From positions 7,006,001 through 7,070,000 of the forward strand of contig NZ_CP034279.1 in the NCBI RefSeq assembly GCF_009739905.1: a DNA stretch of 64,000 bases, written 5' to 3'. Positions 57,316 to 64,000 of the stretch are shown here, in pieces. The stretch comes from Streptomyces ficellus (lineage in GTDB: Bacteria; Actinomycetota; Actinomycetes; Streptomycetales; Streptomycetaceae). Each line of letters opens with the position of its first letter. The first letter of the stretch is position 1. The translations under genes and the position numbers were made by a program. The notes below the pieces were generated by a model, which was not told where the DNA came from, did not search any database, and saw only the letters and a program-made list of their open reading frames with translations.

Positions 57316-57762
57316 ATGACCAGCGAACCCACGACCGTGCCCAACAGGCTCAGCGGCTTCTACCCGGTGCTCGCCAGCCGCGACGTGGCGGCTTCCCGCG
57401 ACTTCTACACCCGCCACCTCGGCTTCGGAGTGACCTTCGAGGCCGACTGGTACGTCAGCCTGCGCCGCTCCGACGCCCCGCACTACGAACTGGCCCTCCT
57501 CGGCCACGCCCATCCGACCGTCCCCGAAGGCCACCGGGCCGCGCTGCAGGGCGGATTGCTGCTGAACTTCGAGGTGGACGACGTCGACTCCGAGTACCGG
57601 CGACTCGTGACGGGGGCGGGCCTGCCCGAAGTTCTGTCACTGCGTACGGAGGAGTTCGGCCAGCGCCATTTCATCATCGCCGCCCCGGACGGTGTACTGG
57701 TCGACGTCATCACCGTCGTCCCGCCCAGCAGGCAGTACGCCGCGCAGTACACCAACGCCTGA
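57316..57762 (+). CDS. VOC-family (glyoxalase/dioxygenase-like) protein
   Basis: A 148-residue protein: GFYPVLASRDVAASRDFYTR, LGFGVTFEADWYVSLRRSD, LLLNFEVDDVDSEYRRLVTG and FGQRHFIIAAPDGVLVDVIT show the two beta-alpha-beta-beta-beta modules of the VOC fold. It may bind or degrade the ligand of the TetR regulator that controls it. The ATG follows GGAGAACCACTGTC. No partner gene is present downstream. Confidence 0.88.
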   Translation: MTSEPTTVPNRLSGFYPVLASRDVAASRDFYTRHLGFGVTFEADWYVSLRRSDAPHYELALLGHAHPTVPEGHRAALQGGLLLNFEVDDVDSEYRRLVTGAGLPEVLSLRTEEFGQRHFIIAAPDGVLVDVITVVPPSRQYAAQYTNA

Positions 57763-57858
57763 CAGACGGCCGCCCTTCCCGCAGGGCGCGCACAGTGAAA
57801 CCGGGCTGCCGCTGGGCGCCGCCGATCGGCAGGCGAGCGGGCGCGGCGCCCGGGCCGG

Positions 57859-57902
57859 CTGCCGGCCGTCTGCCGGTACGCTGCCGGCCGTCTGCCGGTA
57901 CG
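57859..57902. repeat. Perfect 22-base tandem duplication
   Basis: The 22-base unit at 57859-57880 (beginning CTGCCGGCCGTCTGCC) is repeated without change at 57881-57902, in the 431-base gap between the VOC gene and the small membrane protein gene. The rest of this gap holds no convincing gene. Confidence 0.9.
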
Positions 57903-58193
57903 GCGATGCGGACCACACCACGACGGCCGGAGAGCCGTGCCGGGGAGCGGCGGACGGTACGCACGCTTAAGACGCGGTGGTGAGCGTCTGGCCGCTCGGC
58001 ATTCCTGCGCACTGTCCCCCCTCCCGGCGGACTGGCCCGCAGGGGCGCCGTCGTGGAACCGACCCCTGCCGGATCCCCAACCCGGGCGTCCTTGACGACC
58101 GACCCGGCCGAGTGGCGGCTGGACGGTGTACTCAACCATCCACCGGACGACATCCTCCGTTATCGGTGGGGGAGTTCGGGCATCAGAGGATTC

Positions 58194-58460
58194 ATGGATT
58201 ACTACGCGGTGGTGCGGGTCGCTGCGGGCGGCGACGGCGGCAATTTCCTCCTCATTCCGTTCCTGGGCCTCTTTCTGGTCATGGGCCTGGTCCAGGTCAT
58301 ACGTCCGCAACTGCTGTGGAAGATGAACAGATCCCTGCAGCGGGGCTGGGTGAAGAACCCGGACGCCACCGAGCCCACCCGCAAGGGGTACACCATGGAC
58401 CGGGCGATCGGGGTGCTGGTCGTAGCCTTCGTCATATGGATGCTGGTCCGGCAGTTCTGA
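58194..58460 (+). CDS. Small membrane protein, DUF6199-like
   Basis: An 88-residue protein from ATG 58194 with an AGAGGA site three bases away. It has a first helix NFLLIPFLGLFLVMGLVQVI, a cytoplasmic loop RPQLLWKMNRSLQRGWVKNP and DATEPTRKGYTMDR, and a last helix AIGVLVVAFVIWMLV. The loop matches my memory of the DUF6199 pattern (RPxLLWxxNxxLQRxWVKxPDAxEPT). A GTG at 58053 in the same frame would add 47 hydrophilic residues and cannot be excluded. Function unknown. Confidence 0.7.
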   Translation: MDYYAVVRVAAGGDGGNFLLIPFLGLFLVMGLVQVIRPQLLWKMNRSLQRGWVKNPDATEPTRKGYTMDRAIGVLVVAFVIWMLVRQF

Positions 58461-59037
58461 CGCCGGTTTAGGGGCTGTCGTGGCCGGCAGGTGGCCCGTG
58501 TCCGGCTCCGCCGCTTGGTGGCGGGGCAGCCCCCGGGCTGCCCCGTGTTGCGCACAGTCAGCCGGTTTGGGGACGCCACCGGTTGTCGTGCGCGGGTTCG
58601 GTCCTGCTGTGCCACGCCAGTGCCTCGCTGATCGGGCGGGGGCGGTTTCGGGTGGCCAGGGCCGGTGCCTTGAGCATGCCCCCGGCCGTATGCGCAATGG
58701 TCGCAGCCACTTCGCTGGCGGGTCTGGACGGGCTGCGACGCCCCTTGTGTCGGGGGAACGCGTCATCCCCGAGCGCACGGCTTCCCACCGGGAGGATCTG
58801 GTGGTGCTGCCCCTGCGCCCATGATGCCCATTGCTCGGCCGGACCCGGGAGAACGTCCGAAAGCGTGAGTGTCCAGCGTCGATGTCGGTGTTACCCGGGG
58901 AGCAGCCGAGCGGCGCCCGCAGCTTGCGGCGGACCACGGACCACGGACCACGGCCACGCTTCGCTGGAGCCGTCAGCCTCTGGACTTCCTACCGGCGCCT
59001 GGAGGATCCTCGCAGGGTGTTCTCTCGCGGAAGTGCC
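58461..59037. other. 577-base region without a convincing gene
   Basis: Open frames on both strands lack domain signals. A minus-strand frame at 58558-58788 has moderate composition but no recognisable family. GGACCAC is repeated three times at 58932-58952. It precedes the hypothetical gene at 59038, whose GCGGAAG site lies at the end. Confidence 0.5.
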
Positions 59038-60123
59038 GTGCAGAACGAAGCGGTCGGTCGTCAGATGACAGCCTTTTTCCAGCAGCTTGATCGCAGCAAG
59101 CGTGGTGATCCGGAAGCCGTGGCACAGGCGTATGGCCGCTATGTGCTGCGTGCGTCGTGGGTGCGTGATGAGGTGACGCTGCGGGACCGGCGCAGGTTGG
59201 AGGGTGTTCCCTTCTGCGTCGGGCTGGCCGCCCGGCAGCGGGACTTCACCCGGCTGACGCAACGGGTACCCCTTGTCTCGGACACGTTGCTGCTGTCGCA
59301 CAGCGGTAACGGCAACTTCATCCGGCTCGGCGCCGTGGGAGGGGGTGACAGTCAGCCGTTCGACCCGGTGGACGCGGTGCCGCTCGGTGCGGCCCAGTCC
59401 CGGCCGCCGGCTGCGGAGCCGTACGGCATGTTCTGCCCGGATCCCGGCAAGCTGGGACGCTGGGTGCTGGAGGCGGAGCCGCTGTTGCGGGCAGGGCTGG
59501 TGTGGTATCTGCCGACGTACGGCCGCCCCGGGAACGACCGCCGGGGACACCGGCGAACACGCGGCCCGTACACGGGACCATCCGCGGTCGATTTCCTGGT
59601 GCGCAACGGCCGTGCTGTGGAGACAGCCACGGCGCGGCCCCTGACGGGCCCCCTGGTGCGCCCGGTCCTGGAGATCGATCTGCCGTTCCTGGCCGGGGTC
59701 GGGCTGCGGGACTTCGCTCAGATCACCGTTGAGGAGTTCGATTCCTACACAGCGTTCCGCGCCTTCCTGCGCCTGGCGTTGCTGCGCATGGACGACGCCA
59801 TGGACTGCGTGCAGTCCGAACGTGCCCTCTACGTACTGTCGCAGGAGATCAGCGAGCACGTACACGGCCTGCGGGCACAGATGACGCAGGCCCGGCGCAC
59901 GCGGGCCCTCGCCACCACGGGCGCGGTGGTGGGAACGACCGGAGCGGTCCTTGTCGCGGTGTATGGACCTGCTCTGGAATCAGCACTCACGGTCCTCGGC
60001 GGAGGCGGCGGCGTCCTGGGTGTCCTGGGCGCCCTGGTCGCGGAGAAGGGCAGCCGCAGGCCCACCCACAATCCCTGGTACTACGTCTGGGCCCTGCAGA
60101 GAAAATCCACCGGGCGCCGCTGA
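59038..60123 (+). CDS. Hypothetical protein with C-terminal membrane segments
   Basis: A 361-residue protein from GTG 59038, chosen for the GGAAG site five bases upstream; ATG 59065 is the alternative. The soluble N-terminal 260 residues contain FFQQLDRSKRGDPEAVAQAY and LEGVPFCVGLAARQRDFTRL, a segment with many Arg residues (RPGNDRRGHRRTRGPYTGPS) and TGPLVRPVLEIDLPFLAGVG. A coiled-coil-like helix (LSQEISEHVHGLRAQMTQAR) leads to two hydrophobic Gly-rich helices (ALATTGAVVGTTGAVLVAVY and LTVLGGGGGVLGVLGALVAE) near the end. This suggests a membrane-tethered protein with the bulk in the cytoplasm. I do not recognise the family. Confidence 0.7.
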   Translation: MQNEAVGRQMTAFFQQLDRSKRGDPEAVAQAYGRYVLRASWVRDEVTLRDRRRLEGVPFCVGLAARQRDFTRLTQRVPLVSDTLLLSHSGNGNFIRLGAVGGGDSQPFDPVDAVPLGAAQSRPPAAEPYGMFCPDPGKLGRWVLEAEPLLRAGLVWYLPTYGRPGNDRRGHRRTRGPYTGPSAVDFLVRNGRAVETATARPLTGPLVRPVLEIDLPFLAGVGLRDFAQITVEEFDSYTAFRAFLRLALLRMDDAMDCVQSERALYVLSQEISEHVHGLRAQMTQARRTRALATTGAVVGTTGAVLVAVYGPALESALTVLGGGGGVLGVLGALVAEKGSRRPTHNPWYYVWALQRKSTGRR

Positions 60124-60374
60124 GCTGGATTCTCCGGCTGCAACCAACGCCGGAGCGATCCACCGTGCCCGGGGTGGACACGATGGCCGCCCTCTTGCAC
60201 ACCTGCTTCCCCGGAAACGGACAGGACCTTGGGCGTTACGTCATCGGCCTCGGCCGCATCGAAAGGGGCGGTGGCCGTCCTGCATCAGCCCAAGGTCCTG
60301 TCCGCCGCAGCTCCCGGTCACCGCCTTGATCGAGGGCTGTCCGTTGTGAAGGGCCGCCGGCGCAGCGTGCGGCC

Positions 60375-61601
60375 TTACCGCCCGGGGTGGTTGAACCGTA
60401 CCTCCGGGTTGTCCGCCGCGGGGCCGTCGAGGAGCGGCTGGGGCCGGCCCCGCAGGTGCAGGTCGAAGAAGGCACCCGTGTAGGTGCGCACCACGCCGAT
60501 CGCGCGTGCGGCCGGGATCGTCGGCTGCGCGTCCGGGTACGGCACGCGCAGCTGGTCGAAGAGGACGGGCACGTCCGAGAAGGTGAAGTGGTGTGCTCCC
60601 GTCACCGCGAGCCACCGCTTCCACCCGTCCAGGTTCCGCCACGCGGCGTCCCAGGTCGCGTCCTCGCCTCCCGGCTGGTGGGCGGCGTCGTCCGTGCCGA
60701 ACATCAGGAACGGCCGTCCACCGAGCCCCTGCTCCGGTACGGGGTCCCCGAAGGCGCCGTCCATGTTGACGCCCGCCCGGACGCGGTGATCGTTCGCCAT
60801 GACGGAGGCCGCCGCGGCACCGCCCAGCGAGTGGCCGGCGGCCCCGATACGCTGCCGGTCGATGAGGCCGGCGTATCGCCACGCCGGGCGCGGGCCGGTC
60901 AGCCGGTCGAGAACGAACGACAGGTCCCGTCCGCGGTTGACGGTCGCCTTGCGCATGTCCTCTGCTGTCTCGGCCTTCCGGCACGCCACACAGGTCAGTA
61001 CGCGCCCGCCGGGGAACACCGTCCCCGACGACTCGTAGGCGTGGTCCACCGCGGCGACCACGTAACCGCGGCTCGCCAGGTCCTCGGCGAGCGTGGTCAG
61101 GGTGAACCGGGGCGCCCCGAAGCCGGGGGAGAGGAGCACCAGCGGATGCTTCCCGGGCTGCGGGCGGGCGTGGAGGGAGCTGTGGGAACGCGTGGCGCTC
61201 AGCGTCTCCACGACCGCCTCCTCGCGCACCCCCACCTCCGCGAGGAGCAGCTGCGCCTCGCGCCGGTCCGCGTACCGGGAGGGTGCGGCCGCCGTGGAGC
61301 GCGCGGGGTAGTACAGGTCCACCATCAGCTCGCGCCGGCGCTCGGGCATCCAGAGGTCTGGCCGCGAGGGGTCCACGAGGTGGAGAGCCGAACGGCCCAC
61401 CTCCGCCCGGCCCGTGGGCTCGGGCAGCAGCACACCGGTGGCCGCGGGGCGGGCGGGGCCGGAGGCGGGAGCGGTCGTGGCGGCGGCGGCGGATGCCGGG
61501 ACGGCCGGAGCTTGTGCGAACGCCGCCGGAGCGGCTGTGGCCAGGGTGAGGAGGGCGACGACCGCGGCGGTCGCCGGGCGCAGTGTGCGTGACGTCTTCA
61601 T
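60375..61601 (-). CDS. Secreted PAF-acetylhydrolase/lipase-like alpha/beta hydrolase
   Basis: A 408-residue protein with a signal peptide (residues 1-33, ending AAPAAFAQA) and a Pro/Ala linker. The hydrolase core has KHPLVLLSPGFGAPRFTLTT, VAAVDHAYESSGTVFPGG, the nucleophile in IGAAGHSLGGAAAASVM, NMDGAFGDPVPEQGLGGRPF as acid region and TGAHHFTFSDVPVLFDQL with the catalytic histidine. This order fits the platelet-activating-factor acetylhydrolase isoform II group, secreted in streptomycetes and often acting on short-chain or lipid esters. Start ATG 61601 gives a proper signal peptide; the longer frame does not. Cys-containing LTCVACRK may form a disulfide. Confidence 0.88.
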   Translation of the reverse strand: MKTSRTLRPATAAVVALLTLATAAPAAFAQAPAVPASAAAATTAPASGPARPAATGVLLPEPTGRAEVGRSALHLVDPSRPDLWMPERRRELMVDLYYPARSTAAAPSRYADRREAQLLLAEVGVREEAVVETLSATRSHSSLHARPQPGKHPLVLLSPGFGAPRFTLTTLAEDLASRGYVVAAVDHAYESSGTVFPGGRVLTCVACRKAETAEDMRKATVNRGRDLSFVLDRLTGPRPAWRYAGLIDRQRIGAAGHSLGGAAAASVMANDHRVRAGVNMDGAFGDPVPEQGLGGRPFLMFGTDDAAHQPGGEDATWDAAWRNLDGWKRWLAVTGAHHFTFSDVPVLFDQLRVPYPDAQPTIPAARAIGVVRTYTGAFFDLHLRGRPQPLLDGPAADNPEVRFNHPGR

Positions 61602-61794
61602 GGAAGTGACGGTAGAAGCGCGCGGGCCGGCCGTCATCGGCCGCTGGTCTCCCTCCGGTACGACCACAGGTGGATCTTCCGTGTCCGTCCCGGCTCAACC
61701 ACGTGGGTCGGAGGCGAGTTGCTTTCAGACCCGGCGCTGCAGCCCGGGATCCGCATCACAGCCGGGTGCCTACCCAGCGGAAGCATCAGCCCGG

Positions 61795-61983
61795 TGGATC
61801 GCCCTCGAGCAGGGCACGGGTTCAGTCCACCTCGACGCCGTCACCGCCGGCCTCACCATGCCCTGGTGTTCCGGCGCCGTCGAAGGACACATTCACCGGG
61901 TGAATATGCTCAAGCGAGCCATGTACGGCCGAGCCTCGTTCGACTCCTCGGACCTGGATTCTCACCCAGCCAGGGAACTGTGA
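61795..61983 (+). pseudogene. ISL3-family transposase C-terminal remnant
   Basis: Translation gives WIALEQGTGSVHLDAVTAGL, TMPWCSGAVEGHIHRVNMLK and RAMYGRASFD, then TGA at 61981. SGxVEGHxxRxxMLKRxMxGRAxFxxL is the conserved end of ISL3-type transposases, including the catalytic Glu in VEGH. Upstream sequence in this frame is unrelated to a transposase. A 5'-deleted fragment of an old insertion. Confidence 0.8.
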
Positions 61984-62068
61984 CTCGTGCCGCGCCTCAT
62001 GCGACGAGCCTGGTGGCAAAGGCCGCTGTGTCAGCGATCCTGGGCCGGGTGGCGGGTCTCCTGGCTGC

Positions 62069-62246
62069 CTAGGGCGTGTTTCGAAAGTCCCGTCTGGCCG
62101 GGAACGCCCGGCACGCACGCTCGCGGCGTTGTCGGCCGTCGGCGCAGCCCGCTGCGCTCTCCGACCTCCGCCTTGCGATCGCACGCCCCAGACGCCCCCG
62201 GCCCCGCCCTCCGGGCGGACGACGCTACTTTCGAAACACACCCTAG
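62069..62246. mobile_element. 178-base MITE-like element
   Basis: Terminal inverted repeats CTAGGGCGTGTTTCGAAAGT (62069-62088) and, inverted, ACTTTCGAAACACACCCTAG (62227-62246) match at 19 of 20 positions. The 138 bases between have no coding capacity. CTAG at both ends is compatible with a duplicated TA or CTAG target. The size, ends and lack of a transposase fit a MITE moved by an unlinked transposase. It lies 85 bases after the ISL3 remnant, so the region is a repeated insertion target. Confidence 0.85.
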
Positions 62247-62582
62247 TAGGGGTGGGGGCGCTGGGCCTGGGAAGCCGCACGATCTTGGAGCCTGCAGGAC
62301 TCACCGGCCCGGGCGCCCCCCGGAGGAAGCCGCGGTGAGATCGGACCGTTCACAGCCTGCCAGGCGAAGGACTGTTGCGCAGCCCCTCTCCGGTCTGACA
62401 GGGCCGGTATGGAGATAGCCGCATGACGATCGCGGCGGGTGCTTTCCCCAGGAGCTTCGAAGGCCGTGTCTGAGGGCACAGTCACTCCCTGGAGGTGGCC
62501 GGCCGGTCCCCGTCGTCGTTTCCGCCCAGCAGCACCAAGGCCTTTGCCTGCCACAGCGATGAGCCCGTCTCTCGTGGCCAGG
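62247..62582. other. 336-base region between the MITE and the hemopexin gene, no gene seen
   Basis: Contains only short frames without domain signals. It is downstream of the minus-strand hemopexin gene and presumably holds its terminator, which I could not locate. Confidence 0.5.
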
Positions 62583-63896
62583 TCATGCCCGTGTACGTCC
62601 TACCTGCATGTGGATGTGGTTCTGGTGAGCTGCGCGCAGGTGGGGGTCTCCCCCGTAGTCGGGGTAGATGACGAATCCCGAGCCCCCAAGGTCCGGCACG
62701 GGCCACTTGTTTCCGACGCCGATGCCGTTGGCCTCACATTCGAACGTCGCGTACCGGAAGGCGGTGGAGAAGAGGGAGAAGGCCAAAGGGTCGACGGAAG
62801 GCGATATCCGCACGCTGGGCCCGTTGGGCAGGGAGCCCCAGTGTGTCTGTACGGACCTGTGGAACGAGGTGCCGGCTACCTTGCCGACCAGGCCGGAGAA
62901 GTCGAGGGCGCGCCCCTGGTTGTGGCAGTCATTGGGCGGTCCGGAACCGTGGCCGATCCCGAGGTGAAGAACCTCCGCGACGTCCGGTGCGGAGGAGTTG
63001 AGCCACCTGGTGAGCCGGTAGAGCGCCATGAGCATCCGCTGGTCGATGTTGTCCATGACGTCGGCGCTGGGAGCGATCTCGTTGGTGTAGCGGATGCCAT
63101 CGATCCGTGGGGGCTTCACAGCGACGCGCTGGTCTGGTTTCGGGGAGACGACACCTGCGGGGCCGTCCACGAAGGGCGGGCTTTTGAGGGTGAGCTTGCC
63201 GCGCCGGATCAGGTCCGCCAGCAACCCGTTGGCTTGGGGGGCCGTGAGAAGCCTCGCGGGCTGGAGCGCTCCTGCGGGTGTGGTGGGGTGGAACGTCGAG
63301 AGGGCGCCGCTCTCGGTTACGCGATCCTCGTCCACATCGAAGCGCTGGTAGGTGTGGTTGTGGAAGAAGTAGGCGAAGCGCCCCCCTGGGTAGAGGGCAG
63401 CGTCCAAGCCGGCCGTGAAGACCCCGGGCCAGGCTGAGGCGATCTTCCGTGGGTACGCAGGGTCGACCCGGTCGGCAGTGATGTCGTAGCGGAGGTAGGA
63501 ATCACCTTTGAAGAGGTAGAGCTTGCCCGTTCCCCAGTTCATGGCGGCGTCGATGCCGGCCTGCCAATTCATGCCGCCGCGTGACCCATCGGGGAGGCCC
63601 GGCCAACTGGGTGCCAGGGGGAGGGGGTGGCCGTCCGGCGGCCTGTACGCGGGGTCGACGCGATCCTTGGACTCGTCGTATCGGACGTACGTCGAACCGA
63701 GGAAGGCGTAGGCCTTGCCGGCTCCCCACCAGACGAAGGCGTCAGGTGATGTGGCCAGCCCGTCCCACGCAGCGATGGGCCTGCCGCTGGCTTCGAGGTT
63801 GCCTGTGATCCCGTCGTACCTGTCGTAGTGGTTGTCGTCGAAGAAGAGGTAGACCTTGTCGTTGGGCCAGGCAATGGCGGACTTGAGCGCGGACAC
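62583..63896 (-). CDS. Hemopexin-repeat protein with M15-peptidase-like C-terminal domain
   Basis: A 437-residue protein. Four hemopexin-type blades fill residues 1-215: KVYLFFDDNHYDRYDG, KAYAFLGSTYVRYDES, KLYLFKGDSYLRYDIT and FAYFFHNHTYQRFDVD, each preceded by an Asp-Ala(-Ala/Phe) turn. From about 225 a second domain has NDCHNQGRALDFSGLVG and, near the end, AAHQNHIHMQVG, resembling the HxxGxAxDF...H zinc pattern of M15/VanY-type D-Ala-D-Ala peptidases. No signal peptide is present, so export, if any, is non-classical. Hemopexin proteins bind ligands or surfaces. GTG 63896 follows a strong GGGAGGAA site. Function unknown. Confidence 0.85.
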   Translation of the reverse strand: MSALKSAIAWPNDKVYLFFDDNHYDRYDGITGNLEASGRPIAAWDGLATSPDAFVWWGAGKAYAFLGSTYVRYDESKDRVDPAYRPPDGHPLPLAPSWPGLPDGSRGGMNWQAGIDAAMNWGTGKLYLFKGDSYLRYDITADRVDPAYPRKIASAWPGVFTAGLDAALYPGGRFAYFFHNHTYQRFDVDEDRVTESGALSTFHPTTPAGALQPARLLTAPQANGLLADLIRRGKLTLKSPPFVDGPAGVVSPKPDQRVAVKPPRIDGIRYTNEIAPSADVMDNIDQRMLMALYRLTRWLNSSAPDVAEVLHLGIGHGSGPPNDCHNQGRALDFSGLVGKVAGTSFHRSVQTHWGSLPNGPSVRISPSVDPLAFSLFSTAFRYATFECEANGIGVGNKWPVPDLGGSGFVIYPDYGGDPHLRAAHQNHIHMQVGRTRA

Positions 63897-64000
63897 AGTT
63901 CCTCCCAGCTTGTGCTTGGCCGCGGCCTGATATCGCTGGCTCCTACGCCCGCGGCCGGTGCATTTGGGGTGACAGCCAGCTGATCCGTCGAGAAACGGGT

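Noticed and set aside
58558..58788. 76-residue minus-strand frame
   Set aside because: No start context, no family and no neighbour in the same direction; left as uncertain non-coding DNA.
1..64000. tRNA, rRNA or CRISPR array
   Set aside because: I looked for cloverleaf-like segments and regularly spaced repeats and saw none; a covariance scan would be decisive.

Overview
The window reads as chromosome of a Streptomyces or very close relative: very high GC, strong G/C at third codon positions, frequent GTG starts, ATGA/GTGA stop-start overlaps, and typical actinomycete families (ECF41 and SigB/F sigma factors, SpoIIE-type phosphatases, many TetR/MarR regulators, a secreted phospholipase A2). 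All assignments come from reading motifs in the translated sequence; no database search was run.

Layout. 0-5 kb: start of an APC permease, a saccharopine-dehydrogenase-like enzyme, a divergent TetR, then an ECF41 sigma factor with its usual oxidoreductase partner, the two separated by a perfect CRP-like palindrome. 5-11 kb: signalling block with a SigB/F-type sigma factor, a receiver protein carrying an unusual in-frame N-terminal extension, and a CHASE3-type histidine kinase overlapping a receiver-PP2C phosphatase. 11-17 kb: phospholipase A2, MazG-like protein, SDR, phenylalanine hydroxylase, membrane protein, hemerythrin and CBS proteins. 17-20.4 kb: a compact operon of PAS/GAF-PP2C phosphatase, cobalamin-binding protein and STAS antagonist, which looks like a partner-switching module with a B12 sensor. 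20.4-28.4 kb: PuuE-like deacetylase, methyltransferases, sirtuin, DUF3253, HGxxPAAW-like/MarR pair, VWA protein and geranylgeranyl-reductase-like flavoprotein.

The main biosynthetic locus is at 28.5-45.1 kb. Six minus-strand genes with overlapping or nearly touching ends encode: a giant protein with two FMN nitronate-monooxygenase-like (PfaD-type enoyl reductase) domains followed by KS-AT-ACP-KR; a second giant protein KS-AT-DH-PPTase; a free acyl carrier protein; an alpha/beta hydrolase; a GT1 glycosyltransferase; and a zinc-ribbon methyltransferase. Together they hold a full reductive cycle plus self-phosphopantetheinylation, release and tailoring. A glycosylated, methylated polyunsaturated or reduced acyl chain is the natural inference; the product is unknown to me. 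A good promoter (TTGACC-17-TACTTT), a hairpin in the leader and an 11-12 bp phased array of GAAYGRCG units lie upstream.

45-64 kb is a patchier accessory region: VOC and SRPBCC proteins, TetR with an alkylglycerone-phosphate-synthase-like flavoenzyme, two 14-helix MFS exporters, a TetR/VOC pair, several palindromic operators, long stretches without convincing genes, remnants of IS5- and ISL3-type transposases and of a LysR/DapA-like locus, a 178 bp MITE-like element, and a hemopexin-repeat protein fused to an M15-peptidase-like domain. This decay pattern suggests a plastic, possibly subtelomeric, part of the chromosome.
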